Source of the DNA: Rallus limicola
Lineage: Eukaryota > Chordata > Aves > Gruiformes > Rallidae
Assembly: GCA_022605955.1 (NCBI GenBank)
Contig: JAKCOZ010000005.1
Span: forward strand, 45,870,950-45,934,949
Direction of reading: 5' to 3'
DNA: 64,000 nucleotides
Part shown: one piece after another, positions 1-12,000 of the stretch
Layout of the letters: every line of letters begins with the position of its first letter
Position numbering within the stretch: the stretch's first letter is position 1
Notes under the pieces: model-generated
Told to the model about the DNA's origin: nothing
The model's database searches: none
Seen by the model: only the letters and a program-made list of their open reading frames with translations
Position numbers and translations under genes: made by a program

Positions 1-551
1 ACTTTCTTCCAAAGGGCCGTGGCAGGGTGCAGGGAGCAGTGAGCAGGGTGTGGGCGGGAGAGGGAAGATGTGTTGGACATCATCTTGCTTGGAAAGGGGT
101 GGGAAAAAAAAAAAATCTCCTCTCTCTCTCTCAAATCTGTGGGGAAGCCATGGGATGTTACCCCAGACACCTTTATGGGAACAGAATTTCATTTCACACG
201 AGTAGGCAATAACCATCCAGCCTGGTTCAACCATACCTGGTAAAACCTTGATGCAAGGGGTCCAGGCAACTTTGAAGTTATTTAGAGCCCTGTGGGAACA
301 GCACTTTTTTGTAGGCCATTTCTGACAAAAAAAAAAAATATATACACAACTAAAATAATTTGTGAACAACAACAACAAAAAAAAATAAAAAAGCACTTAA
401 TTCTTTTGTTTTGTTTCTTTTACTCAAAGGTCGTCTAACAACCCCCTTTTTTCTGTACAATAAGGACTTCACATACAAATTTTTTTTTATTTTTGCAATA
501 TTTTATCCTGCCAAATTAAAAAAATATATTATGGCAGCCTGTTTGTTTGTT

Positions 552-563
552 TTTATTTTTATT
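552..563 (-). promoter_or_regulatory. candidate polyadenylation signals (two overlapping AATAAA)
   Basis: On the minus strand two AATAAA hexamers lie end to end, at 558-563 and 552-557, with a third at 486-491. They lie about 2.8 kb past the BCL11B stop codon. A GU-rich downstream element is not obvious, so which signal is used, if any, is uncertain. Confidence 0.35.
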
Positions 564-1753
564 TCCAAATTCACTAACAAAAAGGTACATTAAATCCCTT
601 TAAAAGGACAAGCGTACAGTTAAAAAATTACAAGCTTCAGTAAAAATACAGCAAGTGCCTACATCATATGAATCAACCAATATCAATATCCATTCCAGAA
701 GGGGAAGAGAAGGGGGAAAGGTGAGAAAAAAAGAGAAAAAATAGGTACAGGTCAGAAACGTGATTTTTTTTTTTCTGCAAAGCAATAACAATATTAAGCA
801 CTTTTTTCTACATACTTTTTCTACTTGGTGTAGCAATCACCTTTTAATCCCCAAATACAAGATTCTATACATTTTTTGAAATAAAAATTCAACACCCAAG
901 GCAGAAAAAAATTTACTAAAACTCAAGACTTTACAGTTACAGTGACAAGAACAAATTTATAGACCCACCATTTAAATTTTACTGCAACATTTTCAAGGAA
1001 AAAAGAAAGGGGATTTTTTTTTTTTTCTTTCTGGTTTTGTAAAATGCCCAGGCATTCTCCATTATTACAAATACTGGTCCACTTTTACAGTAATCAAGAA
1101 ATTTTAATATATATAATATATACTAAAACCCCGTCACCAAAAGAAAACAATATACACATGGCCATTATGGCATTTTTTAATAACCTATTAAGCAAACTTT
1201 GAAAAAAAAAAGATTGCTCAAACACACATACACACAATTTCTTTTTTACCCTTGTATGTATTCAATACTGTAAACGTATTTTAAGACAGAGTGCACTAAA
1301 TTTAACTTTTAAAAAAAATTAGCCGTTGTTCCTGAATTGTTTTTTCTCATTCAATGATAACAACTTGTAATTTGTGTCATTTGAGTTTTAATTCAGCAGT
1401 AAATCATTTCCATTCCATTTCCTAAGCAGCGTTGTCCTGAAAAAAAAAAAAAGGCTGAGAATAATTCAGCTAATGGATGTCCGAAGTTGTGCTGGGTATA
1501 CATCTTCATTTGATTGGGTCTTATGGCATTTTCATGTCCGCTATCTTCAACCAGTAATTTTTTTTTTTAAGTAAATGTGGCTCTTTTTTTTTTCTAAAGA
1601 ATGTACTTTTCTTGTTTTACTTTTTTTTTTAAAAGTCTTTTCATTTCACAAAAACATTTTGCATTTGTCTCAAGAGACTCAAATAGGAAGATCAGTTTTC
1701 AAGGCACTCACGTCAAATTGAATGGCAGTAGAAAAACTGTCCAATAAATTATT

Positions 1754-1763
1754 TTTATTTATT
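1754..1763 (-). promoter_or_regulatory. candidate proximal polyadenylation signal (AATAAATAAA)
   Basis: Two overlapping AATAAA hexamers occur on the minus strand about 1.6 kb past the BCL11B stop codon. The downstream minus-strand sequence (about 1700-1740) is moderately T/G-rich. This could be an alternative, shorter 3' end. Such hexamers also arise easily by chance in AT-rich DNA. Confidence 0.3.
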
Positions 1764-2119
1764 TTTCTTTATAGTGCCAGTATTGTGAATGCCATGCTTA
1801 GCAATACTGACACTTAATCTCAGCTGTTCCCTTACAGTTTAACCCACCTTTGGGCCAAGTAGAAGAATATGATGTAATTTCTTGTTGAGAAGCCATTTTT
1901 TTCTCTTAACCACAAACAAAATCTTTAAAGTGCGGGTCAACATAATTAAAATCTCTAACCACAATTTTCCACTGTTTGTTAAAATTAGTTGTCAAAGTAT
2001 TTTAAAAATTTGGAATTTGAAAGTAGAGCAGGTGCATTTTTCTTTTCTTTACTTTTTTCTGTTGTAATGCTTTTATCTGAATGCAATTCCACTCTGTTCC
2101 TAATTAAGTAAAGGGGACA

Positions 2120-2160
2120 ACTCTTACTGACTTCAGTAGGAGCAGAATCTTGCCAAAACA
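2120..2160 (+). repeat. ancient amniote repeat fragment in the 3' UTR
   Basis: The stretch containing GACTTCAGTAGGAGCAGAAT resembles the conserved centre and arm of short palindromic elements common in turtle, crocodile and bird DNA (ACTTCAATGGGAGCAGAATC type). The call rests on remembered family sequence only. It lies inside the presumed BCL11B 3' UTR, in antisense. Confidence 0.35.
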
Positions 2161-3348
2161 GGTAAATCAAACATATTTCATTTTTATGTTCCTTGTAGTA
2201 ACATCATTGTACATCATATAAGATAATTGTAGTATTTCCATTTATAAACTAGATGCCTGTAAATTGAGGCTTTTCATTGCGGAATTCACAATTTCCCATC
2301 CTCTAGTAATTATTTTAACTACAGCAAATGTGGACTAAAGTATATCCTGAACTCAAATTTATGATTTTGTGATTTAAAATAAAAGAAGATGGCATTTACC
2401 TGCTCAAAAGTTTGAAAAGAATAATACAAACTCAAGATGGACTTCTACTGTGTCTGGAAAGAATGGTGGGAGGGAAATAGGGAGGGAAAGACACCCCAAA
2501 AAGAGACAAAATGGCACCATTATGTTGCCAAAGCTTTTAACAACAAGAAGAAACTATCCAATAGTAATGCACAATTAAGAATGTTTCTCTTTTTCTAATG
2601 TAGCTGCCTTCTACACCTATGGTTTTTTTGTTGCCAGAACTTCAGTGATTAAATCCATCTAGAAAAGGCCTCCATTGTCAGCGACATTGTCAGTGCTACA
2701 TATTCGATCCAATTCCAAAAGAAAGTGCTAATTTTAAAGATTGTTATTCGCTGTACAGTTTTGTTTTCCCTAATCTTCAAGGTTATTCAAGAATAGGAAA
2801 GGGAGGGGGGGAGGAAGAAAGCAAGAAAGACAGAAAGGAAAAAAAAGAGAAATATTTCTGTTCAAATCCTGGCTTCTTCACAAGAAATTACACATGCTTA
2901 GCTTAAATTTCAACAAAGCAGCGGCCCAAAAATTATAATTTAAAAAGATATGTTTCTCCCTTACAATGCAAGTAATCTCAGGCTACGACTGGGTAAAATT
3001 AAAAAGGGATACCCAACAAAATTTTAAAGGAAATTTAAACAGAAAGAATAAAAAAAAGTACCTGCACATGCCAAAAAATTACAAAAACCCAATAAATACA
3101 GAAATTATTGCACAGTTAAAAGGCTCCACAATTTTTACTGCCTTAATCAACCCTCGGGTTTAATAGAACTTTGTAGACACAGGTTATATTTTAAGTGCCA
3201 AAGTCTGGCACCTACGATAGTTATGCTAAGTTATGTTTACGGAGGCGAGTTAGGTCATCTTTTCTCAGTTGGCAATAGTTAAACTGTACAAATAAAATGT
3301 TACCTAGACCCCTGAAATTTAACCTAGTGGGGGCAGGGGAGGAGTGGA

Positions 3349-3366
3349 GGGGGGGGGGGGGGGGGG
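3349..3366 (+). repeat. G18 homopolymer (C18 in the mRNA sense)
   Basis: There is an uninterrupted run of 18 G on the plus strand. In the BCL11B transcript it would read as 18 C, starting two bases after the TAA stop codon. Flanking sequence is also G-rich (about 3329-3366). The length is likely variable and hard to sequence accurately. Confidence 0.95.
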
Positions 3367-3368
3367 CC

Positions 3369-5380
3369 TTAGCTTCTTTCTGCCTGCTCAATTTTGACGT
3401 CATTTGTCAGCAAATGTTCTCCATGCCACTTTTTCATGTGTTTCTCCAGGGTGCTGTAAACACTGAAGGGCATCTGGCAAATGTCGCAGCGGTAGACCTC
3501 CTTCCCTATCTGGCCATGCGTTTTCATATGGCGCGTCAGCTTACTGCTCTGGGCACATGCATAGTTGCAGAGCTCGCATTTGTAAGGCCGCTCTCCAGTG
3601 TGGCTCCGACGGTGCACCGTCAAATTGCTGCAGTTCTTAAAGACCTTGCCACAGTACTCACATGTATCGCTCCTGCGCCCTTCCTTCGAACTGGGTCGCC
3701 CGGGGCCGGGACCACTGATGTGGGGGGTGCTGCCTCCGCTCGCTGTGCCGCTGCGCCCTGAGAGCCCCCCGTCCAGCATGTCCCCCGGCGGGGTGGAGAA
3801 GCGCAGGCTCCCGTTCTCCGACGAGTGCTCAGAAGAGGTCGCGAAGGGGGATTGTCGGGAGTCTGTGAATCCAAGGAACGGATCCTTCATGAAGTGCCGC
3901 GATGCTGCGTACCCTACCAGCCACTGGGAGTAAACATTTTCGGAAGGTATTATCGTTGCTGGTGGCAAGTCCAAATCTTTCTCCACCTTTATTCTTTTAG
4001 AGGAGTTGTTTAAACTGGGGCTCGTGATAGGTGTTGGCTTGCGGGGAAACAAGTTTGGGAAGGGTTCACCTGGGCCAAAGTTTCTTCCATTGACTGTCCC
4101 TTCCTCAGTGCGGTCCAGCTCTCCTACCACTGAGTCTTCATCACCTGGATCTCTCTGACAGAGGTCTCGAGGACACAAGTCTCGCTGGTCAGAAGACCTT
4201 TTCATGAAGCTACTCCTCTTCTGTTTTTCAGCAAGCATGTCATTATATTGCTGGATGGCACCTAGACTTACATTCTCAATGACTTTTCCCAGGACAAGGG
4301 ATTTCTCGTCCGGCAGCGATTTGGAGCCGTTTTCTCGGTTACGACTCAGCTCTGAGTCCATACTGAAGCTCGATTCTGGCCGGCTCTCATTTTCAAGCTC
4401 CTCTTCCTCCTCCTCCTCCTCTTCCTCTTCTTCATTGTCATGGCCCAGGGAAGGATCACTCTCGTTCCTGAAATCTGCCTCACTGGATTTCAGTCCCTCT
4501 CCAGTGAGCTCACTTGTGCCTGGCTCAGGGGAACTAGTGGTGGACAGTCCATCGTCTGACCTGCCTGTCATGGAGCCAGCTTTATGCATATGTGTTTTCA
4601 TGTGGCGTTTTAGCTTGCTGGCCTGAGAGCAAGCGTGGTCACAGAGCTGACACTTGTAGGGCTTTTCTCCTGTGTGACTGCGCCTGTGCACAATAAGGTT
4701 ACTCTGGAACTTGAATGTTTTCCCACAAAATTCACAAGACTTGCTCTTGGCCTGAGGCTGGGGAGGCGTAGTGCTGCTGGGGGGCATGGGGGGCAGTGGT
4801 GGGGTGCTCAAAAAAGGTGATTTAGGACTTGGCTGGAAGGGATTCAACAGGCGATGCATAGGGTTGGTGCGACTGGGTGAGACTGGCGGAGGGGTGGAAC
4901 TGTTTCCTGCCAGCTCTCGAAGCCTTCTGGAGAAATCCATCGCTGGGGACTCAATTGCCATGGGGTTTAAACGCATAACTCTGTCAAAGGCACTGGGATG
5001 CTGGGCAACTAACCCCATTTCTTCGGCACTAAGGCGATGTGGATCCAGATGATGACGAGGCGGTGGGCTGAACAGCGGAGGCGTGTTCGGGAGCCGACCC
5101 TCACCAAAGCCAGGATGTTCACGCAAGATGGGTCCTGTCATCCGTAAAAGATTGAAAGGGTTGTTGTCTCCAAGGAAATTCATCAGCGGGGACTGTGCAA
5201 CAGTCTCCGGTCCCAGAGGAGGAGGGATGGTGATGCGTGGAGTAAGGGAACTGTTTGAAGGGCTTGTTTCCAGGTAGATGCGGAATCCATGTGTGTTCTG
5301 GGCATGCTGAAGCAAGAACCAAGCGCTATTAAAAGGCTGCTTGCATGTTGTGCAAATATAGCTTGAAGGCTCATCTTTAC
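3369..5380 (-). CDS. BCL11B: BCL11B (CTIP2) terminal coding exon, zinc-finger transcription factor, partial CDS
   Basis: This exon encodes the C-terminal 669 residues of BCL11B, a nuclear sequence-specific repressor/activator that recruits NuRD-type complexes and acts in T-cell, neuronal, skin and tooth development (family knowledge). The exon starts at 5380, directly after a pyrimidine-rich acceptor ending TATAG, and stops at TAA (3371-3369). Counting from the first full codon (K1, of KDEPSSY), the C2H2 fingers have Cys/His at 9/12/25/30, at 215/218/231/235 plus 243/246/259/263 (a pair), and at 573/576/589/593, 601/604/617/621 and 631/634/647/652 (a triple). There is a run of 12 Glu at 316-327. 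The motifs IKVE (463-466) and VKIE (661-664) match the SUMO consensus and the known BCL11B sumoylation sites. The ending [10 protein letters not shown] separates it from BCL11A. The N-terminal part is encoded by exons outside the window, with exon 3 at 51738-51953 as an optional piece. An odd feature is the short RDLCP-type repeat at about 399-411, where mammals have a Gly/Ala/Asp-rich segment. Confidence 0.98.
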
Positions 5381-5400
5381 CTATAAAAGAAAAACAGAAA
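5381..5400 (-). other. BCL11B: 3' splice site of the BCL11B terminal exon
   Basis: Minus-strand reading ends TTTTCTTTTATAG, and the exon then begins GTAAAGATG. The frame upstream of this acceptor lacks BCL11B homology, while the frame downstream matches from KDEPSSY onward. The exon's first bases themselves resemble a 5' splice site. Confidence 0.92.
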
Positions 5401-7950
5401 GAACACTCAAAAAATAATACAGCGGAGAACATTTAAATACAGTTGGCATGCACTTTATTTTGCTAACACATTTCCTCCTTGGCATTTCTGAAAGAAGGAC
5501 TTAATTGCAATGTATTGACTGATATAAATTGTTGAACAGCACATTTACTCACCACACTTATTCACTTAACATGTATGACAAATATCACACATACGCATTG
5601 GTGCTATATACATTTATATCCTCTAAATTGCAAATAAAACCTTCCTTTATGACGCATAAGGATCAAAATCCTTTCACATGTTTATTCCACAAAAAGGAAT
5701 TTCTTTCAAGGGATTTATGACTACAGACAAAACCCAAGGAAAATGCAGTGTGGTAGGTTTTACAAGGCACCTGCAAGGAGCTTCAGTGTCATTTTCACTC
5801 CTTCGTTTTATGTTTTTATATACTTCATGCAGCAGTCCCCTGAGTTCTTGCTGAATTTAATTTATACATGCTTCAGTCATGCCAGCACTTCCCTTTTTAA
5901 AATACTATGTAGGTATTTAGCTGCACAAGTCCTATTCGAGTCAACAGGAGCTTGGAAAATGTACCCTTGCATAAACCACTTTGACATTCTTTTGCCAAAA
6001 CACCAAGAAGCCACTCAAATGAAACATCCGGTAATCAAAGCCGACAGCACAGTTGCAATTAACAGTAACAAATGTCGGGCCGTGCTTGAACTGGGTCCCA
6101 AGAATTTCTGAGCCTGAGCCTGCCCTCCAATGCATAAATGCTTACCAGAGCCAAAAACATTGTTCTGTTTGCCTTTCTAGCCTCTTTGAACAACTGCATA
6201 AAGGTGGAAAGCATTCCTTTAACCTTAATTCAGCTTTACATAAAGGGCAGGTGTGGACAAGCCTACACTACAGTCATACTTTTGCTAGCTAGAAAATTCC
6301 AGTCCTGGGCACAATATAAACTATGTGCTATCTTCAAAAGGCATTTCCCCCCACTCCTTTTTCAGTGTGTCTGCAAAACTGATAAATTCATAAATATGTG
6401 TCTACTTAAAAATCACAATCTAGGCTTTGTTTTGATTCATTTTGTTTTTAATGAGGGGGAGGCTTCCCCAAAAAAGAAAATAAAACAAAACAAAACAAAA
6501 AAATCCCAACTACCAATTTTAGAAAATGTAAAATTAATTTCTTGCTTGTTTATTTGTTTATGAAAGCACATATTTTGGCTAGCAATGGCCCCACTCCACC
6601 TAAAGGCACTAAACTTCCTCAAAGTTCAAAGCTTGAACCAAGCTTCCCTCCTGGCCAGTATCTGCATAATGCCCCAATCCACACCAGATCCCAGCCCTTC
6701 CGCAGGAGCACATCCCAAACTGAACCACACAGCCCCTTTCTAGACAAGGGCACTGCAATTCACAGAAGCCTGTTGCTTGAGCTTGAAAATGAAAGAGTTT
6801 ATAAGGTGAACGGAACTATATTATCAAAACCACCTTTGTAAAGAGAAATGACTCAGAGCAGTAAAAAAAAAAAAAAAAACGAAAGAAAAAATTAAGCTCG
6901 GGCACACCAGGCAAAGCAGGATTGCTGCTGACTGAATTCCCCTCTTCTGGTTGTTGCAGGAATGGCTGCTGCTAACAAAACTTACAAAACCTTAGACAAG
7001 GAGGCTAGAAGATTATCTGCCTACCTATCAGCCTGTCAGTCTATCTAATCTTATCACCCAATGAACATCCATAAAAGCGTAAAGGAAAAAGCATCTATCA
7101 GATTGAGACTTATTTACAAAGGTAGGTGATAAATGTGGTGCAGCTCCTCACGCTCCTATTGATTTAGTAGGGCTATTGCTGCAGATAGCAGCTCCAGACC
7201 CCAATTCCTGAGAAGTCGGCACTCCACAGCCAAGAAAAAACAGGCACAACACGGCAGCCGTTTCTGCCCCTGTGCCCCAACCCTGCATGCTGCATCAGAC
7301 GGGACAGACATGGCTGCTTTGATTAATCTCTAACAACCACTATTGGAAAAAACCCACAAGTTTGGGAACTGTACTCAGCTTGGAAAAAGTGCCTGTAACT
7401 GCTATTGACATTAATGAAAGCCACATACAAACACAGAAAGGAACTGATACATTATCCCTTAAAAATCTACTCAGCACTAAGGCAGTTAGGGAGTTTTATG
7501 TCAGCTCCATGGCCAAAGCAACAGTAAAGGCTCCCATTATTACTTCAAATATTTAAATTTCTGTTTCTTACAGAAATATGATGAAAATGTCTAGACCTTT
7601 AACTTTTCTTGCACAACAACATGTGTAGTATAAAAAGTGACAGAAATCACTGAAGCAGACTAAAGTATATAACATACTCTGTCAAAAGCTTTTTTTAACA
7701 ATATGTTTTACCTCAGCTCACCCTAGAAGAGATTTTAATAAAGCCCCTTCTGAAGTGTGATCTAATAGCAAATGAAGTGCAGCATCTTACAAGGTCATAT
7801 ATCTTCAAATTAAAGAGTGCTCTGCACCCTTCACCTTCATTTTATCCACTCTAATTAATCGATTTATTACCCACAGCTGTTAGATTCTTTCATTTTTAAA
7901 GTCACAGTGTGATTTCTTTTTTTTGTGGTTTTTTTCTTTCAAAAAACAAA

Positions 7951-7974
7951 GTGTGTGCATGTGTGTGTGTGTGT
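7951..7974 (+). repeat. GT dinucleotide microsatellite
   Basis: GT units are interrupted once by CAT. This is a short, imperfect microsatellite in the intron. Confidence 0.85.
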
Positions 7975-8221
7975 CTGTATGCATTCTCCTTGCTTAGCTC
8001 AAGAGCTGACAGGAGGAAGAAAGCAGCTGTGTATTAGATGACGATGACAACAGCAACACATTTTCTTCAGCAAAGGCAAATACGTAAGGAGAAAAATTCC
8101 TGAGCATGCTGAGGATCAAGGCCAATCTAAAACTGAAATGGCTGATTAAAAAAATTACCCTCAAAATGGCAGCTGGCTAGATGCTTGCTACTACATGTTA
8201 CATGGAACTGAGACGTTTTGT

Positions 8222-8240
8222 TTTCTTTTCTTTTCTTTTG
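8222..8240 (+). repeat. TTTTC pentanucleotide repeat
   Basis: About four head-to-tail copies of TTTTC lie in intronic DNA. This is a simple pyrimidine microsatellite with no sign of function. Confidence 0.75.
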
Positions 8241-8285
8241 TTCTCCAGAACTTCATCTCTGTGAAATTGAAGTGAGGAAAGTACA

Positions 8286-8298
8286 CCCCCCCCCCCCC
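8286..8298 (+). repeat. C13 homopolymer followed by T run
   Basis: A run of 13 C is followed directly by a T run. It is a simple-sequence tract in the intron. Confidence 0.9.
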
Positions 8299-8511
8299 TT
8301 TTTTGTTTTCTTCCAAACAGGACAAATTAGTGCTATTCGGTGATCTAAGATTTACAAGCTAGCAGTCATAAAACAGTCTTCTTTTTGTTTTGTTTAGCTT
8401 TTATGCTCCTTAACACTCTTCTTCAGGAGACCCTGACATGATGGCAAAATTGACTGCAGGCTACCTCTCTACCAATCTCAGACTGCTTTACGAGTGTTCA
8501 TGTGTGCATGC

Positions 8512-8514
<3 letters not shown>

Positions 8515-8562
<48 letters not shown>
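8515..8562 (+). repeat. TG/TA dinucleotide microsatellite
   Basis: A short TG repeat (8515-8529) passes into a pure TA repeat of about 17 units (8529-8562). TA tracts of this type are unstable in length and prone to cruciform extrusion. Confidence 0.95.
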
Positions 8563-8566
<4 letters not shown>

Positions 8567-8977
8567 TTCACAGCCCTCAAAGATTCTCCCCAGACTCCCC
8601 GTTTTAAAAAAATGAATGTTCATTTCCATATTATCACTTCATGGTTATCTTGCCTAGAAGTTGCCCTGAGCAGTGTAGATGCTCACTTTTAAGAACAGAA
8701 CAATGTCAAAAAGTCTTTGAAGATCCACTCCGAACATTTTTATATTCAAAAACTTGCTAAATATTTTAAACATGCCCAGAAACAGCCGCGTATTGCTCAA
8801 GAATGATCCTTATATTTAATAATGCAGTGCACCTACACTATAAAACTCTTTGTTATAAGGCTACTTTTGATATATGGCTATCTTAATCCCTTGCCACCTG
8901 CACTGAAGTCTGTCTAAATGCCCACTTTATGACAACTAGCTATATAGGCTTTGCCATATGCAGTCTTTATCACTTTA

Positions 8978-9093
8978 GCATGTGCTTGACTTTGAGCATG
9001 TGAGTAATTAACATCAGTGAAACTTAAGCATAGGCTGAAGTGCTCTGTTGGATAGTGATGAAATTATTCATGTGCTTAGAGTTAAGCACAAGC
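8978..9093 (+). mobile_element. palindromic MITE-like fossil, amniote type
   Basis: Two 31-bp arms, 8978-9008 and 9063-9093, are inverted repeats matching at 24 of 31 positions, with most mismatches being transitions. The arms carry a GCTTAGAGTTAAGCAC-type motif that resembles short non-autonomous DNA elements common in turtle and crocodile genomes (TTTAAGCATGTGCTTAAG style). The arm symmetry is read directly; family membership is from memory. Confidence 0.5.
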
Positions 9094-12000
9094 CAAGACT
9101 TCATTAATATTGTTCACATGGATTCAACCCTACAGTCTATAACTTAGCTTGATTTTTGGGGCTGATGGATCAAGTATAATTTTTTATCTCTATGTTAGTA
9201 GATACAATACGTACTGAGTTGAGACATCCAGGCCACGAGCCTTGAGGAGTCAATGGTAGCTTCGAGGTTGCATTAAAGTCAAACAAATAATGTCATTGGA
9301 GTTGAGACACATGACCAAGTTGTAGGTCTGGATCCTACTACTGTGACCTAGGTGTATTGATTGGGTGGATAGGAAGGACGGTCAAATTAAAGAATGAGAG
9401 GACTGGGATAAAACTCAGTGGTTGCCCTCATCCAATTCCTGACCCAAGGGATGTCTACATCCATGCATCTATGCATACCTATGGCAGATGATCTATTATC
9501 CCACTTCAAAGGCCACTCAGAGGAGTCTACAACAGTCCCAAAGTCTACCTCATTCCCTCTCTCTTTTACTATCAACAAGGTTTCTCAAATGACCAATCTA
9601 AATCTTTGTTCCTAAAATGTAAAATAATAATATTTTGTCCTACCTACATGAACGTGAAAACCATGGGAAACAATTCAGGCTGCACCTCTCATACAGATAT
9701 CATCCAGCCCAGTGATTTGCAGTTGAACCACTTAATTTCTTTTAGCACCTCCTTCTCCCAGCTTGATTCAGAAAGGCTGAGAGCGAATTCTCTGTGTATT
9801 TGAGTAGTCTGTGGCAATGGTTGACTATGTTCTACATTAAAAACCTGTCTCCTTTCCGATTCAAATTGCCAAGTTCAACTGCCAACCATTAGATCTTGTT
9901 ATGTTTTTATCTGGTAGATTAAAAATCTATTTAGTATCTTCTCCCTAAGCAGGTAATTATAAACTATGAACTTATTGAACACCCTTGTCTTTTCTGCATA
10001 TTACAACAAAGGACGATCTTTTCCAGAAATATTAAAATGTGTTCCCTCCGTTACTGCATGACAGATTATGTTCTGTTCAAAATGTCAAAGCAACAATGAG
10101 CTTTTTTCTCTTTCATGAACAGCACAAAACCAGGCTAAATTTGGATCCCATCTCCCAAATTCTGCCCTTACAGGTGGCAGTGAGAAAGGACAGGTCAGTC
10201 TGCCCAGCCTGGAACAAGAGTAGCCTGAGTCTGTGGACATTCATTCCACTGCACCAGGGAGCCTGAATCCCCTGACTTATCTGTTCTCTGCAGTCTGACT
10301 TGTATCATTACAGATACGCAGATCTTCCTTGCCCAGTTGGTACATGACTTTCTATATTCCCTGAATGCTGAGTACATCTGCCCTGGAGATAAATTTCCCA
10401 CAAAATATCCTCAGTTATTCTGGATACCATCAAACAATAATCAGTGTGAGATAAGAACTGTTAAGAATTCATTATTTTCTGCTGGGTTACAGTGACATCC
10501 AGTGCCTCACGAATCCTCCCCTCAGCATGCCTGAATAATTCCATTAGCTGTAACAGAGAATGAACTCTCCCCCTCTCCCCCCTTTTTAATCACCCACCCA
10601 TAACCCCTGCCAGGACTGCAGTGAAGACCTGCAGTCAGGTCCACATAACCACTGCCATTCTTTACCTCTAGCAAGACTTTCCAGATAATGTTTCTGGTTC
10701 CCTTTAAAAAGTTACAACAGCAGCAATAAAAATGTTAAGGAATTTTAATGCTGCTTTACAGCACCTTTAGAAGTTCAGGAAAAGTAGAAACTTGCAAGCT
10801 TTAAAGAAAGGACACCTTTTATTGTAGCACTCAGGAACTGACATGTATCAGGTTCCTACAATCCTTCCACCAATGTTACTCTCTTTTTCACCACTTGATT
10901 TTTAATGATCATTTAAATAATTACTCCTTGTTATTATGATGGTTACTCTAATAATACCAATAAAGGTAGCGTGGATGCTCCATAAAAAACACACCTTTAA
11001 TTGAATTATTATTAAATTAAAATGCCATAATTGAGAACACTAGTTTAACAAGTCTCCTTATAAGACCAGCTGACATTAAAGAGAAGGGCATGAAATACTG
11101 GAAAGATTTAGTGTTTCACAATGAAGAAAATATATGGTTATACATGGTTTGACAGGTCACCTACACAAGGGCCAAATACTTTCCAGGTGTCTGCAGCGTG
11201 GATCTGCAGTGTGAACTATATTGGTTCATACCCAATGCTTGATTTGGTATGTAAAAATATGTTATATGGGTATTTATGCTGAAGAGAGCTTATAAGCCAT
11301 ATTACCACTCTAAATTATCCACGTTACTAAGAACTTTGGCTTGCATATGTTTATGATAGAACAAGCGCATGCTGAGTTCACCCAATAGCAAGAGTTTTAC
11401 CCCTCCTGCACTCCCTGGAAGTGCAAACACTGTGTTTGGAAGTTCTTCCACTGCAGAGGGACCAACCATCTCAGTAAGTAAGACAGAAGTGTGAAGCAGG
11501 GTCCAAGCCTGGGTGAGGATCAACACTGAGAGTCCAATGCCAGTAAATAGACCTAAACACCAAACGTCAAGGAACCATTCTTTTCATAGTTCATTCTAAT
11601 TTTGTTTTGATGGCCACACAAGTTGAAGATATAAAACAAGAATGACTACAACTCCTCTATCCATCCTCTAACACAGCGCATCCAACCCTACACTGCCTTG
11701 TCTAAAAAAGGGCTCAAGAGAGTCTTGCAGCACATCCTGCTGAGGGCAGTGGGGACTATCACCAACAATTCATAAAGTCAGCATCAACTGGCAACTAAAG
11801 TTGGTGTTTTATGACTTCACAAGATGCCTGCAGTCTCACAACCTAAGCACCTCCAACTCTCCACTCAGATAAACAGCCACTCTGTCACGTAAAGCTCAGC
11901 CAACCTGAAGTACATCTCAAGAAGAGGAGATGAAGGTTTAGGTGCAAGAGTCCTAGCATGAGGGGCCACAGAGCCTGTCATCATCTGGAAATGGGGAGTC

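Larger units (their letters stand above)
1..3368 (-). other. BCL11B: BCL11B 3' untranslated region (extent to the left not resolved)
   Basis: This stretch directly follows the BCL11B stop codon and has no coding signal on either strand. It is strongly AT-rich, with many A and T homopolymers of 8-13 bases, typical of long vertebrate developmental-regulator 3' UTRs. Mammalian BCL11B has a 3' UTR of several kb, so the whole stretch, and perhaps sequence left of position 1, may be transcribed. Several minus-strand AATAAA signals occur (486-491, 552-563, 1754-1763), so more than one 3' end is possible. The short open frames in the stretch look random. The UTR identity is inferred from position; no transcript evidence is available. 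Confidence 0.75.

Noticed and set aside
3297..3761. Plus-strand open frame of 154 codons over the BCL11B terminal exon
   Set aside because: It is antisense to the zinc-finger coding sequence, begins across the poly-G tract and has no known homology; it is a shadow frame.
3369..5380. BCL11A as the identity of the zinc-finger exon
   Set aside because: The C-terminus ([15 protein letters not shown]) and the [16 protein letters not shown] region fit BCL11B; BCL11A ends soon after NDIKTE in the isoform I recall.
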